Assembly: GCA_021825365.1 (NCBI GenBank)
Contig: JAKAHR010000013.1
Location: 23,944-87,943, forward strand
Direction: 5' to 3'
Origin: Nitrospirota bacterium
Lineage (GTDB): Bacteria; Nitrospirota; Thermodesulfovibrionia; Thermodesulfovibrionales; UBA6898
DNA: 64,000 nt
The notes under the pieces were generated by a model. That model searched no databases. It saw only the letters and a program-made list of their open reading frames with translations, and had not been told where the DNA came from. Below, piece after piece: positions 30,800 to 39,582 of this stretch; position 1 is the stretch's first letter, and every line of letters starts with the position of its first letter. Both the position numbers and the translations under genes were made by a program.

Positions 30800-33700
30800 A
30801 TGATATCCAGGATCATCGAATACAGCGCGCGGAACAAGTTCATCATCTTCCTGATGGTGGGCTTCCTCTGCATCTGGGGGATATGGGCGATCAAGCACAT
30901 CCCCCTCGACGCCATCCCCGACCTCAGCGACACCCAGGTGATCGTATTTACCGACTGGCCCGGCAGGAGCCCCGACCTGGTCGAAAACCAGGTGACGTAT
31001 CCCATCACCTCGACCCTCCTTGCGGCGCCCAAGGTGCAGGCGGTGCGGGGATTCTCCTATCTTGGCAGTTCCTTCATCTATGTCATCTTCGAGGAAGGTA
31101 CGGACATCTACTGGGCGCGGAGCCGTATCCTTGAGTACCTGCAGTCGGTCAAGGGCAAGCTCCCCCCGGACGTTGCCCCTGTGCTCGGTCCCGATGCCAC
31201 GAGCCTGGGATGGGGCTTCAGCTACGCCGTGGTGGACGACACCGGCGGGCACGACCTCTCCCAGCTCCGCTCGATCCAGGACTGGAACCTGAAGCTCGCC
31301 ATCGAGAGCGTGCCGGGCGTATCGCAGGTGGCGAGCGTCGGCGGGTACGTCAGGCAGTACCAGGTGAACATCGACCCCGTCCGGCTGGCCGCGTTCAATG
31401 TGCCGCTGATGAAGGTCGTCGAAGCGGTGCGCTCGGGCAACAAGGACGTGGAAGGCCGCGTGGTTGAGTTTTCGGGGACTGAATATATGGTCAGGGGAAG
31501 GGGATATATCAAGACCGTTGCTGATATCGAAAACATCTCCGTGGCGACCAACGGCGCAGGGACGCCCGTCTATCTCCGCGATGTGGCCACCGTGCAGCTC
31601 GGCCCGGATATCCGGAGGGGACTCGCCGAACTGGACGGAAAGGGTGAGGTTGCCGGCGGCATCGTCGTCGTGCGCTTCGGGGAAAATGTGCTGAACGTCA
31701 TCGACCGGGTGAAGGAGAAGATAAAGAACGACATCGTGCCGGGCCTGCCCAAGGGCGTGCGCATCGTCACCACGTACGACCGGTCGGACCTGATACACCG
31801 TTCGATCGATACCCTCAAGGAAGAGATCATCAAGCTGTCCGTCGCCGTGGGTGTCGTCTGCCTCGTCTTCCTCTTTCACCTGCCGAGCGCCCTGGTGGTG
31901 ATCCTGACACTGCCGGTCGCCATCGTCATCTCCTTCATCTGCATGTACTACATCGGCGTCACCTCGAACATCATGAGCCTCGGCGGCATCGCCATCGCGA
32001 TCGGCGCGATGGTGGACGCATCGATCATCATGGTCGAAAACGCCCACAAGAAGATGGAGGAATGGCAGTGCGAACCGGCGAAGAAGCACTGCACGCGGCT
32101 CGATGTGATCATCGATGCGGCCAAGGAGGTGGGGCCTTCCCTTTTCTTCTCGCTCCTGGTGATCACGGTGGGGTTCCTGCCCGTCTTTACCCTGCAGTCG
32201 CAGGCGGGCAGGCTCTTCAAGCCCCTGGCGTATACGAAGACCTTCGCGATGCTCTTCGCCTCTTTCCTGGCGGTCACGCTGACGCCGGTGCTCATGAGCC
32301 TCTTTATCAGGGGCACGGTAAAGCCGGAGTCCGAGAATCCCCTTATCCGTTTTCTCGAGAAGCTGTACAGGCCGCGCGTCCATTTTTCCCTCGACAGGCC
32401 CTGGCTGATCATCGTCCTTGCGGTGCTGATCATGGTAGCCACCCTGTATCCGTTCATGAAGCTCGGCTCGGAGTTCATGCCCCCGCTCTACGAAGGCACC
32501 CTCTTTTACATGCCGGTCACCGTGCCCGGGGCTTCGATTACCGAGGTATCGAAGCTTTTGCAGATGCAGGACAGACTGTTGAAGGGCATCCCCGAGGTGG
32601 AACAGGTTTTCGGCAAGGGGGGGAGGGCCGAGACGCCTACTGATCCCGCGCCCCTGGAGATGTTCGAGACGGTCGTGAATCTCAAGCCCGAGTCGCAGTG
32701 GCGGCCGGGGATGACTGTCGAGACACTCAAGAACGAGATGAATGACGTGCTTACCATCCCGGGGGTTGCCAATTCGTTCACCATGCCGATCAAGGCGCGC
32801 ATCGATATGAACGCAACGGGCATCAGGACGAACGTCGGCGTGAAGGTGATCGGTCCCCAGCTGGCTGAGGTCGAGAAACTGTCAAGGCAGGTCGAGGAGA
32901 TCATCAAGGCTATCCCCGGGACGCGGTCGGCCTATGCGGAGCGGGTCATGACCGGGTACTTCCTCGACATTGTGCCCAAACGGCAGGAGGTCGCGCGGTA
33001 CGGCCTGTCGATCAACGATGTGCAGGACGTGGTTGAGACGGCGATGGGCGGGATGAACGCCACTGTCACCGTTGAGGGCAGGGAGCGGTATTCGGTCAAC
33101 GTGCGGTACGCGAGGGAGCTGAGAAACGACATCGAAAAGATCAAACGCATCCTGGTCCCTGCAAACATGTCCGGCGGGGGCGGCTCGGGCAGCGGCATGG
33201 CGCCGGCAGCCCCTGCGCCGGCATCTCTGGCGTGGGTGCCGTTAGGGCAGGTGGCTGAGGTGAACCTTGTACAGGGGCCCACCTCGATCAAGAGCGAGGA
33301 AGGCCAGCTGGTGAACTACGTCTATGTGGACTACTCGGGCGGGGACATCGGCGGATATGTCGAGAGCGCGAAGAAGTCCGTGTCGGAGAAGGTGAAACTC
33401 CCCGCAGGTTATAGCCTGCAGTGGTCCGGCGAGTATGAGTACCTGGTGAAGACCCACGAGAGGCTGAAGCTGGTGATCCCCCTTACACTGATGATCATCT
33501 TCGTGCTTCTGTATTTCAACACCAAGTCCGTAACCAAGACAGTTATCGTGCTCCTGGCCGTCCCCTTCTCCCTGGTCGGCTCTTTCTGGTTCCTCTATTT
33601 TCTGAACTACAACATGAGCATCGCCGTCTGGGTCGGGATGATAGCCCTCGCGGGCCTCGACGCCGAGACCGGCGTCGTCATGCTGCTGTATCTCGATCTT

Positions 33701-34009
33701 GCATACGAGCAGTGGAAGAAAGAGGGCAGGCTCAACAGCATCGCTGACCTCAAGGACGCGATCATGTTCGGAGCGGTCAAGAGGATCAGGCCGAAGCTGA
33801 TGACGGTCGGCGTCATCCTCGCGGGCCTTATCCCGATCATGTTCAGCCACGGCGCCGGGGCGGATATCATGCAGCGTATCGCAGCCCCCATGATCGGCGG
33901 CGTGGTGACCTCGGAGATCCTGGAGCTGACGATCTATCCCGCCATCTACCTCATCTGGAAGGGCAGGAAGTTCCGGGGACGCAGCGAAACGGTTCCCGTG
34001 GCTGAATAG
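30800..34009 (+). CDS. cusA: Heavy-metal RND pump, CusA type
   Basis: This 1069-residue inner-membrane proton-driven exporter belongs to the heavy-metal RND family (CusA/CzcA). It has twelve transmembrane helices and two large periplasmic loops. The start (IIEYSARNKFIIFLMV, DAIPDLSDTQVIV) and the TM4 region are typical of CusA. The three Met that bind Cu(I)/Ag(I) in E. coli CusA have matching positions here: FYMPVTVPG, PLEMFETV and RIDMNATG. Copper and silver are therefore the likely substrates. A Gly/Ser then Ala/Pro-rich stretch near residues 790-811 (GGGGSGSGMAPAAPAPAS) is an unusual insertion in the second periplasmic loop. It is the last gene of the operon. Confidence 0.94.
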   Translation: MISRIIEYSARNKFIIFLMVGFLCIWGIWAIKHIPLDAIPDLSDTQVIVFTDWPGRSPDLVENQVTYPITSTLLAAPKVQAVRGFSYLGSSFIYVIFEEGTDIYWARSRILEYLQSVKGKLPPDVAPVLGPDATSLGWGFSYAVVDDTGGHDLSQLRSIQDWNLKLAIESVPGVSQVASVGGYVRQYQVNIDPVRLAAFNVPLMKVVEAVRSGNKDVEGRVVEFSGTEYMVRGRGYIKTVADIENISVATNGAGTPVYLRDVATVQLGPDIRRGLAELDGKGEVAGGIVVVRFGENVLNVIDRVKEKIKNDIVPGLPKGVRIVTTYDRSDLIHRSIDTLKEEIIKLSVAVGVVCLVFLFHLPSALVVILTLPVAIVISFICMYYIGVTSNIMSLGGIAIAIGAMVDASIIMVENAHKKMEEWQCEPAKKHCTRLDVIIDAAKEVGPSLFFSLLVITVGFLPVFTLQSQAGRLFKPLAYTKTFAMLFASFLAVTLTPVLMSLFIRGTVKPESENPLIRFLEKLYRPRVHFSLDRPWLIIVLAVLIMVATLYPFMKLGSEFMPPLYEGTLFYMPVTVPGASITEVSKLLQMQDRLLKGIPEVEQVFGKGGRAETPTDPAPLEMFETVVNLKPESQWRPGMTVETLKNEMNDVLTIPGVANSFTMPIKARIDMNATGIRTNVGVKVIGPQLAEVEKLSRQVEEIIKAIPGTRSAYAERVMTGYFLDIVPKRQEVARYGLSINDVQDVVETAMGGMNATVTVEGRERYSVNVRYARELRNDIEKIKRILVPANMSGGGGSGSGMAPAAPAPASLAWVPLGQVAEVNLVQGPTSIKSEEGQLVNYVYVDYSGGDIGGYVESAKKSVSEKVKLPAGYSLQWSGEYEYLVKTHERLKLVIPLTLMIIFVLLYFNTKSVTKTVIVLLAVPFSLVGSFWFLYFLNYNMSIAVWVGMIALAGLDAETGVVMLLYLDLAYEQWKKEGRLNSIADLKDAIMFGAVKRIRPKLMTVGVILAGLIPIMFSHGAGADIMQRIAAPMIGGVVTSEILELTIYPAIYLIWKGRKFRGRSETVPVAE

Positions 34010-34095
34010 ACGAACTTCCGCTTGCGGTGCTGCGTGCGCAACGGTCGTCGGAAAATGGTCGCCCCGTGAGCAGAGGATGTGCCCCTGTCCGGTGC

Positions 34096-36006
34096 CTATT
34101 TTTGCGGGGCCTGCGTATCCCTGTCCCTCAAGGCGCCGTAGCATTCCACTCTGTTTCTGCCGTTGTTTTTGGCCGCGTAGAGGGCCTCGTCGGCACGTCT
34201 AACGAATTCATCGAGTGTAAGGCCGTCGTCATAGGTGGAAACACCGATGCTGATCGTGATATTCCCTGCATGGTCATGGTCCGCCATTTCTACCGCACCC
34301 CTGATCTTCTCGGCAAGGGCTAACGCGCTTTCAGCCGTTGCCTCCGTAGCCAGGACCGCAAATTCCTCCCCGCCGATACGCCCCAGTGCATCCCCTTTCC
34401 TTATGTGATCGGATACTACGGATGCAGTTTTCCTGAGCACCCTATCTCCGGCCGCATGGCCATAGGTATCATTGACGGCCTTGAAATGGTCGATATCGAA
34501 CATGACCAGGGAAAGCGATCTGGCGTATCGTACGGCCCTCTCTTTCTCCTGCTCGAGGACCTCGTAGAATCTTCTTCTGTTCAGGACCCCGGTAAGCGCG
34601 TCCTTTTCCGCGTATTCCCTCAGCTTGCGCTCGGCCTGTCTTCTTTCCGAGATGTCCCTTATTATTCCGACTGCATGCCATTGTTCCTTGGTCCTGATGC
34701 CCGATATCGAGAGTTCCACCGGGAATTCCGTCCCATCTTTCTTCCGTGCGGGCATTTCCAGGGTCTTTCCTACCACCGGGCCTTCCCCTGTTTCCGTAAA
34801 CCGCGCGAACCCTTTCAGAAAATCATCACAAAGCCGCTGCGGGACGATAATGCGATGCATGTCCATTCCGATCGCTTCTTCCGCCGAAAACCCAAACATC
34901 CTCTCAGCCGCAGGGTTCCAAAATGATACCGCCCCGCCGGCGTCTATCATCACGATGGCGTTGGCGGCCATCTGTGTAATGGCGCGCATGCGTTCTTCGC
35001 TCTCCCGCAGGGCGTTTTCGGCCCTTATCCGATCCGTAATTACCTTTGCGGTTGCGATAAAATGGGTGATTACATCCTGTTCATTGCGCATGGGCGTGAT
35101 GGTGCATTCGTCATAGTAGAGTTCCCCGTCTTTCTTCCGATTGACGAAGACATTGCGATATATGCTGCCCGAAAGGATTGTATCCCAGAGTTCCCGGTAG
35201 AACTCCTCTCCGTGAATGCCGGACTTGAGTATGCGGGGGGTCTTGCCTATGGCCTCCTCCCTGTTATAGCCGGTTACGGTCTCGAAGGCCGGGTTGACGT
35301 ACTCGATGATCCCCGTGTTGTCCGTTATCACGATCATATCGGCGGCCTTTTCCACGGCAGTCGAAAGCTTCCGCATCTGTATTTCCGCAGCCTTTCGCGC
35401 CGTGATATCCCTGGATACATGGATTACCCGGACGACCCGGCCGCTGTCGTCCCTTATCGGACTGGTGGAAACCTCCGTCTGGACCCTCGTGCCGTCGGAG
35501 CGGAAGTGGACATGCTCGTAGGTGGCGAATCCGCCGAGCTTGACCGTATCGCAAAGGGGACAGGGATTGCCTGGCGACGAACACGGGACTGATGACTGAT
35601 GCGTCGCTTCATGACAGGTCTTCCCGATAACCTCACCCCTGGTCAGTCCCCTATCGAGGAGAAAGGCCGCATTGACATCGACGATCCTGAAGTCGCGGAC
35701 ATCGATTACCGAAATAGAGTCATTCATTCCGTTGAGGACGGATTCCGCGAATTCCCTGTCCCGCCGCGACATCTCTTCAGCCCTCTCGGCACGCGCAATG
35801 ATGATCCCCGCGTAGAAACCAAATCCCAGGAAGGAAATTAGTACAAAGAGCCTCATCCAAAGCTCCCCCGCATCAGGGGCAATAATCTGATGCAGAAACG
35901 AAGACTTGCGGATCAGGAGGGCGTCGACAGCCGCATCCAGGAGCCAAAATAGGATCGCCAGAATAGTTCCGATCAGCATCAGGCCTGTTGTCAGATATTT
36001 TTTCAT
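34096..36006 (-). CDS. Membrane PAS-GGDEF diguanylate cyclase
   Basis: This 636-residue inner-membrane signalling protein has two N-terminal transmembrane helices (about 7-27 and 50-70). Three PAS domains follow, each closed by a PAC-type segment ending DITARK, ITDRIR or DISERR. The C-terminal GGDEF domain has the active motif GGEEF and an upstream RxxD inhibitory site (RKGD), so it should make cyclic di-GMP and be product-inhibited. The first PAS carries an unusual Cys/His cluster (TCHEATH, then PCSSPGNPCPLC) that might bind a metal or sense redox state. GGAGG lies ahead of the ATG. The preceding PilZ-like frame ends in an ATGA overlap with this start. Confidence 0.93.
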   Translation of the reverse strand: MKKYLTTGLMLIGTILAILFWLLDAAVDALLIRKSSFLHQIIAPDAGELWMRLFVLISFLGFGFYAGIIIARAERAEEMSRRDREFAESVLNGMNDSISVIDVRDFRIVDVNAAFLLDRGLTRGEVIGKTCHEATHQSSVPCSSPGNPCPLCDTVKLGGFATYEHVHFRSDGTRVQTEVSTSPIRDDSGRVVRVIHVSRDITARKAAEIQMRKLSTAVEKAADMIVITDNTGIIEYVNPAFETVTGYNREEAIGKTPRILKSGIHGEEFYRELWDTILSGSIYRNVFVNRKKDGELYYDECTITPMRNEQDVITHFIATAKVITDRIRAENALRESEERMRAITQMAANAIVMIDAGGAVSFWNPAAERMFGFSAEEAIGMDMHRIIVPQRLCDDFLKGFARFTETGEGPVVGKTLEMPARKKDGTEFPVELSISGIRTKEQWHAVGIIRDISERRQAERKLREYAEKDALTGVLNRRRFYEVLEQEKERAVRYARSLSLVMFDIDHFKAVNDTYGHAAGDRVLRKTASVVSDHIRKGDALGRIGGEEFAVLATEATAESALALAEKIRGAVEMADHDHAGNITISIGVSTYDDGLTLDEFVRRADEALYAAKNNGRNRVECYGALRDRDTQAPQK

Positions 36007-36284
36007 CGGCCTCCGGCAAATTCTGTCTGCCCGTGTCCAGCGGCAAGGGTTGATTCTTCAGGCATCAAACATCTCCAATCATGGTAGCTGCCAAATGAAT
36101 AAAGCATATAGTCATTTTCGCCGATATTCCCATCGAGAGCAATACGTATTATCTGATTTGCGGGTAATGTATTGCGGCAGCAATAGGCAGGTCCCAATCC
36201 TGCGACAACAAGACCTTTATCAAGCACCGTGCGGCTGACGCCGAAAGGCCTGCCCTTCGCTTCTCTTTCGGAGGAAATGGGCAC
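36003..36284 (-). CDS. Possible PilZ-like small protein
   Basis: This open frame ends in an ATGA overlap with the GGDEF gene. The translation has a loosely PilZ-like pattern: VHVPISSEREAKGR, then FGVSRTVLDKGLVVAG, then PANQIIRIAL. The RxxxR and D/N-x-S-x-x-G signatures of c-di-GMP binding are not intact. The start is uncertain: GTG 36284 (93 residues) is a guess, and a TTG at 36341 would collide with the trmFO start. It could be a real effector partner of the cyclase, a decayed gene or chance coding. Confidence 0.35.
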   Translation of the reverse strand: MPISSEREAKGRPFGVSRTVLDKGLVVAGLGPAYCCRNTLPANQIIRIALDGNIGENDYMLYSFGSYHDWRCLMPEESTLAAGHGQTEFAGGR

Positions 36285-36343
36285 GTGTACCTGCAAATAG
36301 CAACGCCCGGGTTTTTCCGCCGCCCTTTGGGGTAAAATCAATC

Positions 36344-37696
36344 ATGTCTGATCCATTGATCGTCATAGGCGGAGGGCTGGCAGGCTCCGAAGCGGCCTGG
36401 CAGGCGGCACGGCGGGGTGTAAAGGTGCGACTCTATGAGATGCGGCCGGAGCGCCGGACCGAGGCCCATAGGACAGGCCTTTTCGGAGAACTTGTCTGCT
36501 CGAACTCCCTGCGTTCGAAAGATCCCGGCAGCAGCCCCGGCCTGCTCAAGGAAGAGCTGTCCATGGCGGGTTCTCTTATCATGGAGGCGGCCAATGCGTC
36601 GACCGTCCCCGCCGGCTCGGCGCTTGCGGTCGACAGGAATATCTTTGCCGAATTCATCAGCAGCAGGCTTTCCTCTCACGGGAATATTGAAATAGTGCGC
36701 AGGGAGGTAACCGAGCTTCCTGATACGCCCGCCATTCTCGCCACCGGACCCCTCACCTCAACCGCAATGGCCGAATCTCTCGCCCGCCTGATAGGCGGGG
36801 AGTATCTGTATTTCTACGACGCCATCGCCCCCATCATCGCGGCTGATTCGATCGACAACGACAGGGTCTACCGTGCCTCCCGGTACGGCAAGGGCGGAGA
36901 TGATTACATAAACTGCCCGATGTCGAAAGACGAGTATGAGGCGTTCTACAAGGCCCTGCTGGAGGCTGATAAAGTTACCCCGCGGGGGTTTGAGGAACAG
37001 AGGGTCTTTGAGGGGTGCATGCCGATCGAGGTGATGGCCGCCCGGGGTGTGGATACGATCCGGTTCGGTCCGATGAAGCCGGTGGGGCTTCCTGATCCCA
37101 GGACCGGGAAAGAGCCCTTTGCGGTTGTGCAGCTCCGTGCGGAAAATAATGAGCTGACGGCATACAATATGGTGGGCTTCCAGACGCGTCTGAAATGGCC
37201 TGAGCAAAAGAGGGTCTTCAGCATGATCGCCGGACTCGAGCGCGCCGAATTCCTCAGATACGGCAGCGTACACCGGAATACCTTTATCAATGCTCCGCTC
37301 TTCCTGGGCAGGGACCTCACCCTGAAGATGAAAAAGACCCTCTTCATCGCCGGCCAGATATCGGGGGTGGAGGGTTATATAGAATCAACGGCAATGGGGC
37401 TGCTGGCAGGCATCAATGCTGCGCGCATGATGAAGGGCCTGGACGTCCCCGTCGTGCCCCCTTCCACCTCGCACGGCGCCCTTGTGCGCCACATAACCGA
37501 ATCTGAGAGCAAACATTTCCAGCCGAGCAATATCAATTTCGGCCTGTTTCCGGTTCCCGCGGCGGCTCTGAAGATAAGGGACAAGAAGAGGAGGCGGCAG
37601 ATGATTGCTGAGAAGGCGCTTGAAGACTGGGGGCGCTACCTTGAGATGGTGAATGAGGAAGATGCAGGATATGGATACCGAAAAAGTCTTGAATGA
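36344..37696 (+). CDS. trmFO: TrmFO, tRNA m5U54 methyltransferase (folate/FAD)
   Basis: This 450-residue flavoprotein makes 5-methyluridine at position 54 of tRNA using methylene-tetrahydrofolate and FADH2. The N-terminal dinucleotide-binding motif is VIGGGLAGSEAAWQAARRG. TrmFO signatures follow: EMRPERRTEAH, ELVCSNSLRSKDP, ALAVDRNIFA, and GQISGVEGYIESTAMGLLAG near the end with the catalytic Cys region intact. The length is typical. The last 16 residues are encoded by the left copy of an inverted repeat and may be a recent change to the C-terminus. It is transcribed in the same direction as xerC, 164 bases apart. Confidence 0.96.
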   Translation: MSDPLIVIGGGLAGSEAAWQAARRGVKVRLYEMRPERRTEAHRTGLFGELVCSNSLRSKDPGSSPGLLKEELSMAGSLIMEAANASTVPAGSALAVDRNIFAEFISSRLSSHGNIEIVRREVTELPDTPAILATGPLTSTAMAESLARLIGGEYLYFYDAIAPIIAADSIDNDRVYRASRYGKGGDDYINCPMSKDEYEAFYKALLEADKVTPRGFEEQRVFEGCMPIEVMAARGVDTIRFGPMKPVGLPDPRTGKEPFAVVQLRAENNELTAYNMVGFQTRLKWPEQKRVFSMIAGLERAEFLRYGSVHRNTFINAPLFLGRDLTLKMKKTLFIAGQISGVEGYIESTAMGLLAGINAARMMKGLDVPVVPPSTSHGALVRHITESESKHFQPSNINFGLFPVPAAALKIRDKKRRRQMIAEKALEDWGRYLEMVNEEDAGYGYRKSLE

Positions 37697-37825
37697 CGAC
37701 TTGATCTTCAATATTGTTCGGACATGCTGTAACCGGTGGCTGCCTTTGTGGCTGTCATATGCTTCGTCCGTTTCGATGGCGGCAAGGAGTCGCAGACAAT
37801 CCATTTTTCAGCATCCATATCCTGC
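37664..37825. repeat. Inverted repeat around the end of trmFO
   Basis: GCAGGATATGGAT (37664-37676) returns as its exact reverse complement at 37813-37825. With three mismatches, the match extends by another nine bases inward on each side (GAAAAA shared). The left copy overlaps the trmFO stop codon region; the right copy is 35 bases before xerC. The origin is unknown. Confidence 0.5.
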
Positions 37826-37860
37826 CTTTTTGAGGATGGCTTCCAGTCGGAGATGAAGGC

Positions 37861-38739
37861 GTGAAGGAATATATCGACAAGTTCATACGGTTTCTCGAGG
37901 TCCAGCGGGACGCCTCTCCCCACACGATCAGGGCGTACCGGAAAGACCTTGAGGCATTTAGCGCGCAGGTGAAGAAAAAGCCGGAAGAGATCGAGCTCAT
38001 CGATGTGCGGGGGTTTGTCGCCCGGCAGATAAAAGACGGCAGGGGCAAGTCCACTGCCGGAAGGCGGCTCGCCAGTGTCCGGTCTTTTCTGAAGTTTCTC
38101 CACCGCGAGGGATACATAAAGTCGAACCCCGCGAAACTCGTCTCGACGCCGAAGACGCAGAAGCTCCTTCCGCGGTTTCTCTCGGTCGATGATATCTTCT
38201 CGCTCATTGAAAAGCCGGAGGGCATCGGGTTCATCCCTGTCCGCGACCGGGCGATCCTCGAACTCTTCTATTCGAGCGGCCTCAGGGTGAGTGAGGTGGC
38301 GGGGCTCAATATGGACGACATCAATACCCGTGAGGGGCTGGTGAAGGTGAGAGGGAAGGGGAAGAAGGAGCGGCTTCTGCCGGTGGGGTCAAAGGCGGTG
38401 GATGCGGTCAAGTCGTATCTCGTCGAGAAGATCCTGCTGAGGAAGAGGCACACGGCCGTGTTCATCAACCGGAGCGGCGGCAGACTGACCGAAAGGGGGA
38501 TACGGAGGATCGTGGTGAAGTACGCGCGGAAGATCGGCATCAGCGGACAGATCGGGCCGCATACCCTGCGGCACACCTTCGCGTCGCATCTGCTGCAGGG
38601 CGGGGCCGACCTGCGGGTCATCCAGGAGCTCCTCGGCCATGCCTCTCTCTCGACGACGCAGAAGTATACGCACCTCGACGTCACCCACCTCATGGATATC
38701 TACGACAAGGCCCATCCGCTTTCAAAAGAGGAAGAGTAA
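37861..38739 (+). CDS. xerC: Tyrosine recombinase XerC/XerD family
   Basis: This 292-residue site-specific recombinase has a SAM-like N-terminal domain (IDKFIRFLEVQRDASPHTIRAYRKDL) and a complete catalytic domain. The conserved residues are Arg in SSGLRVSEV, Lys in KVRGKGKKERLLPV, HTLRHTFASHLL (His-x-x-Arg), LLGHASLSTTQKYTHL (His and the nucleophile Tyr). It should resolve chromosome dimers at dif with a partner. The GTG start follows GGAG. Whether this is XerC, XerD or the single XerH type cannot be told without a tree; the synteny trmFO-xerC-hslVU strongly suggests XerC, since the same order occurs in many bacteria. Confidence 0.92.
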   Translation: MKEYIDKFIRFLEVQRDASPHTIRAYRKDLEAFSAQVKKKPEEIELIDVRGFVARQIKDGRGKSTAGRRLASVRSFLKFLHREGYIKSNPAKLVSTPKTQKLLPRFLSVDDIFSLIEKPEGIGFIPVRDRAILELFYSSGLRVSEVAGLNMDDINTREGLVKVRGKGKKERLLPVGSKAVDAVKSYLVEKILLRKRHTAVFINRSGGRLTERGIRRIVVKYARKIGISGQIGPHTLRHTFASHLLQGGADLRVIQELLGHASLSTTQKYTHLDVTHLMDIYDKAHPLSKEEE

Positions 38740-38752
38740 ACGGGATATCTGA

Positions 38753-38873
38753 GTAACTCCTCCTAACCTCCCCTTAACCCAAGGGGGGGGATGAGAACTG
38801 AGGGAAGAAAACATAACGCCTCTGGCCTGAGCTGTATCGTTCTCCCCCCTCTTGGGGTAAGAGGGGGCGTTAC
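38753..38873. repeat. MITE-like imperfect inverted repeat
   Basis: Between xerC and hslV, 38753-38798 and the reverse complement of 38839-38873 share the layout GTAAC, C/T-rich run, CCCCTT or TACCCCAAG, G-run, GAGAAC. The element is about 120 bases with a central spacer of about 40. It resembles dispersed non-coding repeats of the wording CCTCCCCTTAACCCAAGGGG known in environmental genomes. From 38874 to 38998 only small hairpins are seen (for example TGCTCC...GGAGCA). Confidence 0.5.
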
Positions 38874-38998
38874 TTTGAAAAGAAAGCTCCTTACAGAAAA
38901 GCGCCTTGAGTGAGGGGTGAAGCCCCGCAAAGAAAAAATGAGCCTTGAGAGAGGTGCTCCACTGAAGGAGCAAGTATCTATCTCTCATCCGCGTGTTA

Positions 38999-39027
38999 AT
39001 GACAGATACCCTGTTTTTTAGTACAAT
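38999..39027 (+). promoter_or_regulatory. Sigma-70 promoter of hslVU
   Basis: ATGACA (38999-39004) and TACAAT (39022-39027), each with one mismatch to consensus, are exactly 17 bases apart. The start of transcription would be near 39034, followed by AAGGAG and the hslV ATG at 39052. Confidence 0.6.
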
Positions 39028-39051
39028 AAGCAATTGTCGAAAGGAGCGGTC

Positions 39052-39582
39052 ATGTTCCACGCAACAACGATACTCTGTGTACGACGAGACAGCACGGTCG
39101 CCATCGGAGGCGACGGACAGGTCACCCTGGGGAATACCGTGCTCAAGCATAACGCAAAAAAGGTCCGAAGGCTCTTCGGCGACAAGGTGATCGCCGGCTT
39201 TGCCGGGGCGACTGCCGATGCCTTCACCCTGTTTGAGAAGTTCGAGGCCAAGCTTGAGGCATACCGGGGCAACATAACGAGGGCGGCTGTCGAGCTCGCC
39301 AAGGACTGGAGGACGGACAAGGTCCTGCGGAGGCTCGAGGCGCTGCTGATCGTCGCCGATAAAGAGCACACCTTCATCATCTCCGGCACCGGGGACGTGA
39401 TCGAACCGGAGGAGGGGATCGCTGCCATCGGCTCCGGCGGCCCCTATGCACAGGCGGCGGCGCAGGCGCTCTGCCATAATACCGGCCTCGGAGCGCGGGA
39501 GATCATCGAGAAGTCCCTGAAGATCGCATCCGGCATCTGCATCTACACCAACGAAAATGTCGATATTGAGGAGCTTGCATAG
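39052..39582 (+). CDS. hslV: ATP-dependent protease subunit HslV
   Basis: This 176-residue proteolytic core of the HslUV (ClpYQ) protease belongs to the N-terminal nucleophile hydrolases. The start [13 protein letters not shown] aligns with E. coli MTTIVSVRR, so the catalytic Thr is the first Thr of TTI and four residues must be removed to expose it. The other features match the family: [36 protein letters not shown], and [17 protein letters not shown] 39052 has AAGGAG 5 bases upstream; an upstream TTG is unlikely. It sits directly before hslU with no gap. Confidence 0.97.
   Translation: MFHATTILCVRRDSTVAIGGDGQVTLGNTVLKHNAKKVRRLFGDKVIAGFAGATADAFTLFEKFEAKLEAYRGNITRAAVELAKDWRTDKVLRRLEALLIVADKEHTFIISGTGDVIEPEEGIAAIGSGGPYAQAAAQALCHNTGLGAREIIEKSLKIASGICIYTNENVDIEELA

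Noticed and set aside
30716..32383. Very long minus-strand open frame (555 codons) opposite cusA
   Set aside because: Its translation is low in hydrophobic order and rich in His, Asp and Arg, the usual antisense shadow of a GC-rich gene. The plus strand encodes a clear RND pump. The same applies to long frames opposite cusB (29353-30561), cusA (33242-34144) and the dikinase genes.
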